Positions 54,343 to 63,525 of a DNA stretch of 64,000 nucleotides are shown one piece after another. The first letter of the stretch is position 1. The number at the start of each line of letters is the position of its first letter. This DNA is from an uncultured Ruminiclostridium sp. (lineage in GTDB: Bacteria; Bacillota; Clostridia; Oscillospirales; Ruminococcaceae): the NCBI GenBank assembly GCA_910579265.1, contig CAJTTE010000012.1, forward strand, positions 38,015 to 102,014, given 5' to 3'. The position numbers and the translations under genes are program-made. The notes under the pieces are model-generated. The model saw only the letters and a list, made by a program, of their open reading frames with translations. It was not told where the DNA came from and did no database searches.

Positions 54343-54891
54343 TTGGATGTTTTATATGCAATAAAAAACAGAACAAGCTATCGGGGCAGATACAAAGATA
54401 TTCCTGTCCCAAGGGACGATTTGCTTAAGATACTTGAAGCAGGAGTATCGGCACCCTCGGGGTGTAACAAGCAAACAGCTTCGTTTATAGCTGTTGACGA
54501 TATGGGGCTTTTAAAAGAAATAAAATCCATGATCGTACCGCCGATAGCCGAAACTGCTCCCGCATTTATTTTAGTTCTTACTCAAAAAACATATGCATAC
54601 AGAGATAAATGTTTTAATGTTCAGGATTACAGCGCGGCTATTGAAAATATGCTTTTAGCTATTAAAGCCCTTGGATATGAAAGCTGCTGGTATGAGGGGC
54701 ATATCACCGACGATGACGGCATAGGCGACAATATTGCCGAATATATGGGAATATCCGACGAGTATAAGCTTGTATGCATACTTCCTGTGGGAAAACCTGA
54801 CGAAGATACGGTCACGGCAGTAAAAAAGCCGTTTAGCTCCCGAGCTTGGTTTAATGAGTTTGGCAAAAAAGGTAAAAACATTTCTGTCTGA
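54343..54891 (+). CDS. Nitroreductase-family flavoprotein
   Basis: 182 residues from TTG 54343, with AGGGAG 11 bases upstream. The start VLYAIKNRTSYRGRYKDIPV and LEAGVSAPSGCNKQTASFIAVDD are the FMN-binding hallmarks; AIENMLLAIKALGYESCWYEGHI and LPVGKPDED complete the fold. Likely an FMN-dependent NAD(P)H oxidoreductase; natural substrate unknown. 21 bases follow the GNAT stop, so probably cotranscribed. Confidence 0.82.
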   Translation: MDVLYAIKNRTSYRGRYKDIPVPRDDLLKILEAGVSAPSGCNKQTASFIAVDDMGLLKEIKSMIVPPIAETAPAFILVLTQKTYAYRDKCFNVQDYSAAIENMLLAIKALGYESCWYEGHITDDDGIGDNIAEYMGISDEYKLVCILPVGKPDEDTVTAVKKPFSSRAWFNEFGKKGKNISV

Positions 54892-54908
54892 TAAGGAGTA
54901 TTAATGTT

Positions 54909-55409
54909 ATGAGATTAAGGCCTTTTATTCTATGCCGTGATTTTGATAAAATAAAAAATTGGATCTCGGATGATAGAACACACGCTATGTGGTGCGCTAA
55001 TCTTATTAATTATCCCATCGAAAAAGAAAATTTTGAAAAGGTAATGTCGGAAGAGGCGGATAGGTTTGGCAGCAGTCCTTATGTTGCAACCGACGATAAC
55101 GGAAAGGTGTTGGGGTTCTTTTGCTATTTGGTGGATTTAAGCACGAACGAAGGCAAGCTCAGATTTATAATTATTGACCCTTCACAGCGGGGAAAAGGAT
55201 TAGGAAAAGAAATGCTGCGGTTAGCTGTTGAATATGCTTTTAACATAACAAAGGCAGATGCGGTTCAGCTCAATGTTTTTTCGGAAAATATGCGTGCGCG
55301 AAGGTGTTATGAAGGCGTTGGGTTTGTCACAAGCAGGATATATGCCGACGCATTCGGTTTTAAAGATGAGTCATGGGGCAGGTGTAATATGGTAATAAGG
55401 AAAGCATAG
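54909..55409 (+). CDS. GNAT N-acetyltransferase
   Basis: 166 residues. N-terminal RLRPFILCRDFDKIKNWISDDRTHAMWC, then the GNAT core LRFIIIDPSQRGKGLGKEMLRLAVEYAFN and VQLNVFSENMRARRCYEGVGFV. This layout is that of the RimJ/GNAT_3-like group. AAGGAG lies about 14 bases before the ATG. Ends the small enzyme run. Confidence 0.82.
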   Translation: MRLRPFILCRDFDKIKNWISDDRTHAMWCANLINYPIEKENFEKVMSEEADRFGSSPYVATDDNGKVLGFFCYLVDLSTNEGKLRFIIIDPSQRGKGLGKEMLRLAVEYAFNITKADAVQLNVFSENMRARRCYEGVGFVTSRIYADAFGFKDESWGRCNMVIRKA

Positions 55410-55443
55410 GATATTTTATCTCGTTAAACGGCTTCGATAAAAT

Positions 55444-55609
55444 CAGAGCATGTTCATATAAAGCCAGACACATGACTTTTCGGCAAGTTTTTGTCGTATA
55501 TTTCGTTAAGTTTTTTTGAAATACAAAAGTATTCCCGCAAAAATTTGCCTCATCTACGGAGAAATTATGCTATAAAATCCGCATATCGTTTTTATGTGAA
55601 CACGCTCTG
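55444..55609. repeat. MITE-like repeat, family C, copy 1
   Basis: Terminal inverted repeats cagagcatgttcatataaa and tttatgtgaacacgctctg (17 of 19 paired) bound 166 bases; the interior carries gacttttcggcaagtttttgtcg. A second copy is at 63138-63297. No coding frame. Confidence 0.72.
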
Positions 55610-55670
55610 ATAATTTTAATTTAACATATGGTTGATTTTAATTTCTTAACATAAAAGAAAGGACACAATT

Positions 55671-56945
55671 ATGAAAATCAGGTTTTACAATGCAAGGATA
55701 ATGAAGCTTGACACGGAAGATAAGAGCTGTCCCATTATCGAAGGGGAGCTTCATACCGATGGCAGCAGGATAAGCTATATCGGTGGGGATAGCAAGGACG
55801 GCAGGTTTGACCGTGAAATCGACTGCAAGGGCAATTTGATAATTCCGGGCTTTAAGAATGCACATACACATTCGGGTATGACCTTTCTGCGCTCCTATGC
55901 GGACGATCTTCCTTTGCAGGAATGGTTGTTTAATCAGGTGTTCCCGCGTGAAGACAAGCTCACGCCCGAAGACGTTTACGCTCTTTCCAAGCTTGCCATA
56001 ATGGAATATCTCAGCAGCGGGATCACCGCTAATTTCGATATGTACTTTTTTGCGGAGTCCATTGCGGCGGCCGCTAAGGATACGGGCTTCAGGACGGTGC
56101 TTTGCGGCTCGGTAAACGGAGGTCCCGAAAAAATTCAGCGTGTAAAAGACGAGTTTGACAGGTATAATAAATACCATGAGCTTGTTTCATATAAAATCGG
56201 ATTTCATGCAGAATATACTACCTCGATTGATCTGATGAAGGAGATCGCGGCGTTGTCGAGAGAGCTTAAGGCACCTGTTTACACTCATAATTCCGAGACC
56301 GAAAAAGAGGTCGCGGAATGCCTTGAGCGCCACGGTATGAGCCCTACGGCTCTTTTTGAGAAGCTTGGTATGTTGGAATACGGCGGCGGCGGCTTCCACT
56401 GCGTTTATATGGACGATAATGATCTGGATATATATAAAAGACATGGACTTTGGGCGGTGACCAATCCCGGTTCAAATACAAAGCTTGCCAGCGGAATCGC
56501 ACCTATCTGGGAGATGCAGAAAAGGGGCATTAACCTCGCAATAGGCACAGACGGTCCTGCAAGCAATAACTGTCTCGATATGTTCAGAGAGATGTTTTTG
56601 GTTACCGGGCTTCAAAAGCTCAAAGAAAAGAATGCAGCTGCTTGTGACGCTTTGAATGTTTTGCTGATGGCGGTTAAAGGCGGTGCGCTTGCTATGGGAC
56701 TTGACGATTGCGACTGTCTTGCCGAGGGGAAGAAGGCCGATCTTGTTTTGATCGATCTTTATCAGCCCAATATGCAGCCTATCAACAATATTGCAAAAAA
56801 TCTTGTTTACAGCGGAAGTAAGAGCAATGTAAAGCTGACAATGGTAGACGGAAGGATACTTTATGAAAACGGGGAATACTTTATCGGAGAAAAAGCAGAG
56901 GATGTTTACCGCAAGGCAAACGTAATTGCGGAAAGGCTGAGATGA
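55671..56945 (+). CDS. Amidohydrolase, methylthioadenosine/S-adenosylhomocysteine deaminase-like
   Basis: 424 residues. Metal-dependent hydrolase: NAHTHSGM with two metal His near 63-65, IGFHAEYTTS, THNSETEKEV, and the last metal Asp in AIGTDGPASNN near 297. The order and length match MtaD/SsnA-type deaminases, which turn MTA or SAH (or a related purine) into the inosine form. With PNP and MtnA 3-4 kb upstream this supports an MTA salvage role, but guanine- or other amidohydrolase activity is not excluded. AAAGGA precedes the ATG. It overlaps cca by four bases. Confidence 0.8.
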   Translation: MKIRFYNARIMKLDTEDKSCPIIEGELHTDGSRISYIGGDSKDGRFDREIDCKGNLIIPGFKNAHTHSGMTFLRSYADDLPLQEWLFNQVFPREDKLTPEDVYALSKLAIMEYLSSGITANFDMYFFAESIAAAAKDTGFRTVLCGSVNGGPEKIQRVKDEFDRYNKYHELVSYKIGFHAEYTTSIDLMKEIAALSRELKAPVYTHNSETEKEVAECLERHGMSPTALFEKLGMLEYGGGGFHCVYMDDNDLDIYKRHGLWAVTNPGSNTKLASGIAPIWEMQKRGINLAIGTDGPASNNCLDMFREMFLVTGLQKLKEKNAAACDALNVLLMAVKGGALAMGLDDCDCLAEGKKADLVLIDLYQPNMQPINNIAKNLVYSGSKSNVKLTMVDGRILYENGEYFIGEKAEDVYRKANVIAERLR

Positions 56946-58303
56946 GTGACTGCATTAAGCTGCCCACATTTGTGGAAGAGGTAATCGACAGGCTCGAGGA
57001 AGCAGGCTTTGAGGCGTATGCCGTGGGAGGATGCGTTCGTAATCCTTTGATGGAGCTTGAGGTTTCCGATTATGATATAACCACTTCGGCGCTTCCGGAG
57101 GAAACCAAAGCTGTTTTTTCCGATATGAAAGTAATAGAAACCGGTATAAAGCACGGAACCGTAACGGTTATTTCAAACGGAAAAACCGCAGAAATAACAA
57201 CGTATCGTACCGACGGGATTTATACGGACAGGAGACACCCCGAAAGCGTTACTTTTACCCGGAGTCTTGACAAGGATCTGGCGAGGAGAGATTTTACGGT
57301 CAATGCTATGGCGTATTCTCATAGGCGCGGTATGGTGGATCTGTATGGCGGTACGGATGACTTGAGCAGAGGGATATTAAGGTGCGTAGGAAAAGCCGAA
57401 AAAAGGTTTGATGAGGACGCACTCAGAATAATGAGAGGCTTACGGTTCATGTCTGTTTACGGGTTTATACCTGACGATGAAACAAATTCAGCTTTTCACA
57501 GTAAAAAGAATCTTTTAAGAGAAATATCCCCCGAAAGGATAAATTACGAGCTTTGTAAGCTGCTATGCGGTAAAGCGGAGAATTTATCTGAAATACTTTC
57601 TGAATACTGGGATGTTTTTTCTGTTATAATTCCGGAGATCGAGCAGTGTCACGGATTTGATCAGCATATACATTATCATGACCGGGACGTGTGGGAGCAT
57701 ACGGTTGCATCGGTTTGCAGCATAGAGCCTTTAGTTCATTTAAGACTTGCTATGCTTTTTCATGATCTCGGAAAACCCGCCTGCTATAATTTTTATAATA
57801 ACGAGGGACATTTTAAAGGACATGCTCAGGTCAGCGTATCTATTTGTAAAAGGGTCATGAAAGAGCTTCGTTTTGACGGTGATACATCTAAAAAGGTGCT
57901 TTCGTTGGTGGAATGGCATGACGTACCTATTAAGGATGATCCGGTAATGATTAAGAAGCTGCTCGGTAAATTCGGGAGTGATGCGTTTTTCGATCTGCTC
58001 AAGGTCCATATTGCTGATGATATGGCAAAATCCCGATCATCCCAGGGCAGAATTGGTATATATAGGGCGTCCGGTAATATTGCAAAAAAAATAATATCGG
58101 AAGGACAGTGCTTTACAATAGATAAGTTGGCTTTAAAGGGTGAAGATATTATGGCTATGGGCTTCAGAGGCAGGGAAATAGGTTCAGCGCTTGATTTTCT
58201 CCTTAAGCTGGTTATAGAAGGTAAATGCGAAAATAATTCTGAAGAGCTTCGAAAATGTTTACACATAAAAAAGAACAAATCGGAAATAATTGAAAGGGCG
58301 TGA
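56942..58303 (+). CDS. cca: CCA-adding tRNA nucleotidyltransferase with HD domain
   Basis: 453 residues. It repairs or adds the 3'-CCA of tRNAs. Seen: AYAVGGCVRNPLMELEVSDYDITTSALPEE (nucleotidyltransferase loop and catalytic Asp pair), RRDFTVNAMAYS, the flexible DEDALRIMRGLRFMSVYGF, and a C-terminal HD region (LAMLFHDLGKPACYNF) of the phosphohydrolase type. Start overlaps the amidohydrolase stop by four bases. Since the tRNA-Leu in the window already encodes CCA, the enzyme would act mainly in repair here. Confidence 0.93.
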   Translation: MSDCIKLPTFVEEVIDRLEEAGFEAYAVGGCVRNPLMELEVSDYDITTSALPEETKAVFSDMKVIETGIKHGTVTVISNGKTAEITTYRTDGIYTDRRHPESVTFTRSLDKDLARRDFTVNAMAYSHRRGMVDLYGGTDDLSRGILRCVGKAEKRFDEDALRIMRGLRFMSVYGFIPDDETNSAFHSKKNLLREISPERINYELCKLLCGKAENLSEILSEYWDVFSVIIPEIEQCHGFDQHIHYHDRDVWEHTVASVCSIEPLVHLRLAMLFHDLGKPACYNFYNNEGHFKGHAQVSVSICKRVMKELRFDGDTSKKVLSLVEWHDVPIKDDPVMIKKLLGKFGSDAFFDLLKVHIADDMAKSRSSQGRIGIYRASGNIAKKIISEGQCFTIDKLALKGEDIMAMGFRGREIGSALDFLLKLVIEGKCENNSEELRKCLHIKKNKSEIIERA

Positions 58304-58307
58304 TTTT

Positions 58308-59327
58308 TTGTCATCGGTCGATATCGGAATTGATCTCGGTACGGCGAATACCGTTATCACAATAGGAGGAAAGGGCATTGTAGTCAACGAGCCAAGTGTC
58401 GTTGCTTATGATAAAAAAAAGCATCAGGTCCTGGCGGTGGGTGCTCAGGCATACAAGATGATAGGACGAACTCCGGAATATATCGTAGCCGTCAAGCCGC
58501 TTAAGGATGGAGTAATTTCTGATAATGACACCACAGAGGCGATGGTTTCGGCTTTTATTCATAGGGTAAGCAGCAGCATGATGCTTAAACCGAGGATAAT
58601 ACTTTGTGTTCCGTCTCTTATTACGGATGTGGAAAACCGCGCGGTTATTGACGCGGCTCTATCGGCGGGAGCACGTAAGGTTTTTATTATAAAAGAGCCT
58701 ATTGCAGCGCTTTTAGGAGCGGGAGTAGATATTTCAAAGGCCAGCGGAGCGATGGTAGTAGATATCGGAGGAGGAACAACCGATATAGCTGTTACCTCTT
58801 TTAACGGAATCGTTCAAGATACATCCATAAAAATTGCCGGTAATAAATTGGATGAAGCCATAATAAAATATATTTCGGCAAAGTATAAAATAATTGTAGG
58901 AGAAAAAACAGCCGAGCAGGCAAAGATGAATATTGTAAATGTTTATCACCCCGACGCAAACAGAACGATGACGGTCAAAGGACGCAATCTGTTGAAGGGC
59001 CTCCCGGAAAGCCTTGAAATAAGCGAGACGGATGGCTATGAAGCTGTCATTGATCTTGTGGACGAAATAGTAGGCGGAATTAAGACCGTACTTGAACGGA
59101 CGCCTCCGGAACTTGTAGGAGATATTCTGGCAAGCGGAATCGTTCTTACGGGCGGCGGCGCGCTTTTAAAAGGCCTTGATATGCTGATACGGGAAGTAAT
59201 CGGAGCTCCCTGTTATATTGCAAAGGATCCTTTAAAGTGTGTAGCAAAGGGGGTCGAGGCTGCGTTCGATCTTTCCGAGGAGTTGTTGGACGGCTTTGAA
59301 AAAATATCTCTGTACAGATACAAATAA
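58308..59327 (+). CDS. MreB/Mbl-family actin-like protein
   Basis: 339 residues from TTG 58308, AAAGGG about 12 bases upstream in the end of cca; a TTG at 58290 is in frame but precedes that site. ATP-binding motifs of the actin fold: VDIGIDLGTANTVI (phosphate 1), the connect region, MVVDIGGGTTDIAVTSF (phosphate 2) and SGIVLTGGGALLKGLDMLI (adenosine). It would form membrane-bound filaments that steer wall synthesis. Assignment among MreB, Mbl and MreBH cannot be made; no mreCD follows. Confidence 0.92.
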   Translation: MSSVDIGIDLGTANTVITIGGKGIVVNEPSVVAYDKKKHQVLAVGAQAYKMIGRTPEYIVAVKPLKDGVISDNDTTEAMVSAFIHRVSSSMMLKPRIILCVPSLITDVENRAVIDAALSAGARKVFIIKEPIAALLGAGVDISKASGAMVVDIGGGTTDIAVTSFNGIVQDTSIKIAGNKLDEAIIKYISAKYKIIVGEKTAEQAKMNIVNVYHPDANRTMTVKGRNLLKGLPESLEISETDGYEAVIDLVDEIVGGIKTVLERTPPELVGDILASGIVLTGGGALLKGLDMLIREVIGAPCYIAKDPLKCVAKGVEAAFDLSEELLDGFEKISLYRYK

Positions 59328-59377
59328 AACTGTGCTTTGAATGCTGTATCATATTTTTACTTCGCGTCATATGTTTT

Positions 59378-59408
59378 CCGGCGGATTCCGCCGGCTACCG
59401 ATTTTTTT
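59378..59408 (+). terminator. Rho-independent terminator after mreB-like gene
   Basis: ccggcgg pairs with ccgccgg across a three-base loop, followed shortly by a run of seven T. Confidence 0.8.
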
Positions 59409-59538
59409 GAAGTTTGACAATATTTCTTTAGAATAGTGCCATTAAAAAATTTCTGATAAGCAGCACTTCGGTTTTATATTAACATGCCTGCGGCTTTGCG
59501 TATATATTAACGCTTCTCGTGATGAAAGGAAATGTTGT

Positions 59539-60435
59539 ATGAAAGGTATAAAGCGCTTTGTTCAGTCCGTATTTTATGGAGTAAAAAGGCTTTCAAAACG
59601 CTTTGAAACGGATAACCTCACAGCTTATGCGGCACAGGCGGCTTTTTTTATATTTATCTCGGTTTTTCCCTTTTTAATGCTTTTTTTAAACCTTCTTAAA
59701 TATATTCCGATGTTCAGTAACGAGAATATAGAGAATTGGTCCTTGGATTTTTTAACGCCGCAAATAGGAGAATTGCTTAAGGATATTATTAAAGAAGCGG
59801 GGGAGCATGGTTCGGGGGCTCTTATTTCAATTACGACCGTTGCCGCCTTATGGGCCTGTTCCAAGGGAGTACTTGGTATTATTTACGGACTCAACTCCAT
59901 TTATAAGACTACTGAAAAGCGCGGATATATACGTTTAAGGCTTGTTGCCGTATTCTATACGATCGGTCTTATTGCAGCGCTTATAATTGTACTTATTTTA
60001 ATGGTATTTGGCAATAAGATTTTAGACCTTATTTTATTACAGCTGCCGGTGCTGTCTTCTCTTGCCGATGCTGTCAGAATAATACGGTGGCTTGTCACCT
60101 TTGGCTTTCTGATTCTGTTTTTTATGTTTTTATATACAATAATTCCGGAAAGAAAAACAAAGCTTAAAAACGAGCTTCCCGGAGCTGTAATAAGCGCGGC
60201 CGGCTGGATAATTTTTTCAGTACTGTATTCATTTTATATTGACAATTTCGGAAATCAATCCAGCGTTTACGGAAGCCTTACGGCAATAATACTGTTTCTT
60301 TTGTGGATGTATTTTTGTATGATAATATTATTTTTCGGCGCCGAAATAAATGATATTATACGGGTTCATAATTTTTATGATATTTTAAAGAGAAAAAGAA
60401 GAATAAAAGCTACCATCAGAGACAAGAAAGAGTAA
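59539..60435 (+). CDS. YihY/BrkB-family membrane protein
   Basis: 298 residues with six spans. The N-terminal RFETDNLTAYAAQAAFFIFISVFPFLMLFLNLL and the later VYGSLTAIILFLLWMYFCMIILFFGAEIND are the family hallmarks. Once called ribonuclease BN, its true role is unknown; possibly a transporter of the cytoplasmic membrane. AAAGGAAATGTTGT precedes the ATG. Confidence 0.9.
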   Translation: MKGIKRFVQSVFYGVKRLSKRFETDNLTAYAAQAAFFIFISVFPFLMLFLNLLKYIPMFSNENIENWSLDFLTPQIGELLKDIIKEAGEHGSGALISITTVAALWACSKGVLGIIYGLNSIYKTTEKRGYIRLRLVAVFYTIGLIAALIIVLILMVFGNKILDLILLQLPVLSSLADAVRIIRWLVTFGFLILFFMFLYTIIPERKTKLKNELPGAVISAAGWIIFSVLYSFYIDNFGNQSSVYGSLTAIILFLLWMYFCMIILFFGAEINDIIRVHNFYDILKRKRRIKATIRDKKE

Positions 60436-60639
60436 TATTGACAATAAAGCTTGTATTTTTAATGCTTTTTGGCCCAACTGTGAACGTTATTTTGAGCAAA
60501 AGCGATATTTATTCCGGTTTGTGGAATAAATATGCAGATCAAAAAATGTATACCTTTAAAAATTTATTACCGTTTTATGGGAACCGCTTTCTTTGGCCGT
60601 TCCCTTTTTTATAAAAATAATTTAAAAGGATCTTATAAA

Positions 60640-61335
60640 GTGGAAACGAAGAATGTTAAATTTCATAAATTTGAAATTTCGGGTAAGTATATTTCTGTTT
60701 ATCTTACAGTATTACCTGACAGACCGGTCATTTATCTGAATACTTTCGGCGATGAAGGTGAGAGCGCTTTTGAGGCGTTGAAAAGCATCGACTGTCCGGA
60801 ATTTACGCTTGTTACAATAACCGGGTTGGATTGGAACAGGGATATGACGCCATGGAGCGCTCCGTCAATATTTAAGAATGATGACAACTATACGGGAGGA
60901 GCGGATGATTTTTTGCGTCTTCTTACAGGCAGAATAATACCGGAAGCAGAAAAATACGTTATCGGCAAAGTTTTATGGAGGGGACTGGCGGGATACTCAC
61001 TTGCCGGTTTATTTGCCGTGTATTCAATGTATCAGGTCTCTGCATTTTCAAAAATTGCAAGCGTGTCGGGTTCATTATGGTTTCCCGGTATTAAAGAATA
61101 TATTCTGTCTCACAAAACAAAAATAAAACCGGATCGCGTTTATCTTTCCATCGGCGATATGGAATGCAGAAGTTCAAACAATTATCTTAAAACCGTTCAG
61201 GATAATACCGAAGAAATAGCCGCATTTTATAAAGAATCAGGTATCGATACCGTCTTTCAAATCAATCCGGGCAATCACTTCAAGGAATCCTCGAAAAGAA
61301 CGGCGGCAGGTATTGCCGGAATACTGCTTACTTAA
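60640..61335 (+). CDS. Esterase-like alpha/beta hydrolase
   Basis: 231 residues from GTG 60640, with AAAAGGA 9 bases upstream; the frame is open from 60532, but that part looks noncoding. The fold of siderophore-esterase/Fes type is suggested by GDEGESAFEAL, the nucleophile Ser in WRGLAGYSLAGLFAVYSMYQ near 140, the Asp in YLSIGDMECR, and NPGNHF near the end as the likely His. Could be a cytoplasmic carboxylesterase; substrate unknown. Confidence 0.72.
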   Translation: METKNVKFHKFEISGKYISVYLTVLPDRPVIYLNTFGDEGESAFEALKSIDCPEFTLVTITGLDWNRDMTPWSAPSIFKNDDNYTGGADDFLRLLTGRIIPEAEKYVIGKVLWRGLAGYSLAGLFAVYSMYQVSAFSKIASVSGSLWFPGIKEYILSHKTKIKPDRVYLSIGDMECRSSNNYLKTVQDNTEEIAAFYKESGIDTVFQINPGNHFKESSKRTAAGIAGILLT

Positions 61336-61636
61336 AAACAGATAATATTTATCATAGGTTTTTCGCTTTTTTGTTATGCTTTTGTATTTTTTTTCGATTT
61401 TAAAATCCCGGTTAGTGCGTCGCTTACCCGGTTAGTGCGTTGCTTGCTATGGTCGGCACAGGTCTTATTTCCGGCAGAAACGGGCTTTTTTGGAAATGAA
61501 AAAAGACTGTCTTTTTTGACGGTTCAGGATCGTAGGGCGGTATAAAAAAGACATTTCCGATATGTTACCGGAAATGTCTTTAAAAATCTTTATATAATTT
61601 GTTTTAAGAACATTTTTTGTTTGTGATTTTATAATT
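61336..61636. other. Intergenic with a terminator and a 20-base direct repeat
   Basis: Between converging genes. cccggttagtgcgt followed by cgctta or tgctt occurs twice back to back at 61407-61445. The hairpin at 61547-61582 is listed separately. No coding frame. Confidence 0.6.
61547..61582. terminator. Bidirectional terminator
   Basis: aaagacatttccg pairs with cggaaatgtcttt across a short loop; A/T-rich flanks on both sides suit both converging genes. Confidence 0.8.
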
Positions 61637-62368
61637 TTACACTTTGTTGGAAAATTCCTCGTCAAGCTTCTTTTGATTTTCCTCGAGCCCGGCATTTATT
61701 TTGTCTATAACGGAAGGCTCAGGCTCCTTTTTTTCGGTTTTACCGGTTGAAGAGCTGCTTTCTGTTTCGGTTTTATCAGTTTTTTCGTCTCCGGATACTT
61801 TTCCGAATTCTTTGTCCAGCTTCTTCTGATTGATATCAAGCTGATCCTTTATCTTATCAATAACCGAACGGGTATCCCGATCCGTATCTTCATTGGCAAG
61901 TACATCGTTTATACGTGAGTTCAGGCTATTATTAAGAATGGAAATATTAGCCGACATATTGGACAGCTTTTCTTCTTTATCGGAGGTGTCATTTCCTCTC
62001 ATCTTATCGAGGCTTATTTCGGATGCAAGTAAGCGGGCTTCCTTCTGAGACTGCATGCTTGCGCTAAAAAGTGTTCTGACAGTACCGAGATCCGTTCCGA
62101 AGAACATACCGAAATCAACCACGTCGGTTTTCCCCAGCATGCCGTTTATAAGATTGCTCGCATTAGCTATATTAGCCTGAACATTGGCAGCAGTGCTCAT
62201 CTGTCCGTTAATTTTTTCAATTTGCTTTTGCTTGTATTCATCGCTTTTAGTGGTATCGCTTTCGATTTCGCTGAGCTTTTCATTGAGCTTATCTAAAGCG
62301 TTATTTGCTACGGAAGAACCTGTAACACTAGATGATCCCGCATTCATAAGACTGTTAATAGAACTCAT
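61637..62368 (-). CDS. Hypothetical coiled-coil protein with a C-terminal repeat
   Basis: 243 residues, Ser/Asn/Asp-rich start (MSSINSLMNAGSSSVTGSSV), long predicted helices (LDKLNEKLSEIESD ... YKQKQIEKINGQM), and two near-identical C-terminal units: VIDKIKDQLDINQKKLDKEF and VIDKINAGLEENQKKLDEEF, split by a KTDKTETESSSSTGKTEKKE linker. No Cys, no classical signal peptide, low aromatic content. This recalls type-III/flagellar-cap-like or secreted filament-associated proteins, but I cannot assign it. AGGAGG about 8 bases before the ATG. Confidence 0.6.
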   Translation of the reverse strand: MSSINSLMNAGSSSVTGSSVANNALDKLNEKLSEIESDTTKSDEYKQKQIEKINGQMSTAANVQANIANASNLINGMLGKTDVVDFGMFFGTDLGTVRTLFSASMQSQKEARLLASEISLDKMRGNDTSDKEEKLSNMSANISILNNSLNSRINDVLANEDTDRDTRSVIDKIKDQLDINQKKLDKEFGKVSGDEKTDKTETESSSSTGKTEKKEPEPSVIDKINAGLEENQKKLDEEFSNKV

Positions 62369-62520
62369 ATCAATATCCTCCTGTGGGCTGAAACATATTA
62401 TGTCACCTATAAGTTATATCGGCCTGATTTTCTTCCAGTTTAACACTTTTTCCCTTTTTTGTCAATAAAAAATAGCCTAAAATTCATAATTTAATTGTGC
62501 AAAATGCACTAAAATACGGT

Positions 62521-62703
62521 TCAAAGCAGCTTGTCGTTTTCTTTATCTTCATCAGATTCAACAAATTTAAAATTAGGCACAATTGTGCCTCCCGAAAGCA
62601 GAGCAAATGAACTTCCGCAAAATAATGCCGTCATGGAATCGACATTTGTTTTTTCATCCTCTTGTGATTTTATATTTTTCTTGTTATCTCTACCGTCTTT
62701 CAA
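62521..62703 (-). CDS. Small hypothetical protein with TTG start
   Basis: 60 residues from TTG 62703; AAAAGGAGG about 10 bases upstream is strong evidence of translation. Reads KDGRDNKKNIKSQEDEKTNV, then SMTALFCGSSFALLSGGTIVP, a short hydrophobic stretch, and an acidic end. It precedes the coiled-coil gene by about 150 bases on the same strand and may be its partner. No known family. Confidence 0.5.
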   Translation of the reverse strand: MKDGRDNKKNIKSQEDEKTNVDSMTALFCGSSFALLSGGTIVPNFKFVESDEDKENDKLL

Positions 62704-63487
62704 AGCTTATTCCTCCTTTTTTATTTTGACGTTGCTGCATCAATATTATTTGCAAAACAGGAGAAATAAAACATATGGTATTTTTATTATGATCAGTGTT
62801 AAAATGTGATATATGTTATGATTGTTTAAAGACTTTATCATGAAATTATACATTATTTACAAAATCGAAGAAATCTCTAAAGTCGGTGTGAAGATATATT
62901 AAACAATATTGTTTGTTTCCGGGCAGATAATTGAATTTTTAAAAAATGTGTTTTTTTGAAAGCCGAATAATTCAAAGCTTGGTTTTTTAATATCCCTGAT
63001 GTAATGTTGTTTTGATAAATATAAATAAAACCATGCCGTTGTAAAGCCGAAAGCGTTTTATATGCAGTTTTTTGTATCGACGATGGAGTGCCCGGGCCAA
63101 TAAAATACTTAAGCTTATGACAGCGGATGACTAATTATAGTGTGTTCGCATAAAATCTGCACACATATTTTCGGGTATGATTTTGTCGTTTGGAAGACGA
63201 AATTTTGTGGGGAAAATATAATAAAAAAGCTTTAACACAGCAAGCGTAAAAAATTGTCTATAGGATGTGTCTCTTATTTTGTGTGAACACGTTCTGGATC
63301 AAACGTGACGATATTTGAGTAAAAACAACACCACCGCAGTCTTTCGAAAATACATATTTGTATTTTTCGGTTTTTGCGAAGCAAAAATGAATTTTCTTTA
63401 TGGAAGTTCAAGAAAAATCAGGACGAAAACGAGCGGAGGAGAGAGCCGATAGGGCGATAGACGAAGCCGTTTTCTTTTTGTAAAAAC
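62704..63487. other. Gene-free stretch with a MITE copy
   Basis: No supported gene. The MITE-like family C copy is at 63138-63297. A 27-codon frame from ATG 63401 (MEVQEKSGRKRAEERADRAI) has no ribosome site; its DNA (gagcggaggagagagccgat) looks like a dispersed repeat tip rather than a gene. Confidence 0.5.
63138..63297. repeat. MITE-like repeat, family C, copy 2
   Basis: Ends agtgtgttcgcataaaat and attttgtgtgaacacgttct are inverted and match the ends of the copy at 55444 (tgtgttc, gaacac). The interior ttttcggg...ttttgtcg resembles the interior of that copy. No coding frame. Confidence 0.65.
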
Positions 63488-63513
63488 CGCCCCCGGCTTT
63501 GCCGAGGGCGGGT
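63488..63513 (-). terminator. Terminator of tmRNA
   Basis: On the minus strand cccgccctcggc pairs with gccgggggcgg around a three-base loop, followed by ttttta; it lies about 13 bases past the tmRNA 3' end. Confidence 0.85.
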
Positions 63514-63525
63514 TTCCAAAAAATG

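Noticed and set aside
60532..60639. Upstream start (ATG 60532) for the esterase-like protein
   Set aside because: No ribosome site there, while GTG 60640 has AAAAGGA at the right distance and starts the conserved fold.
61407..61445. Two adjacent 20-base direct repeats as a CRISPR seed
   Set aside because: Only two back-to-back copies, no spacer between them, no cas genes.
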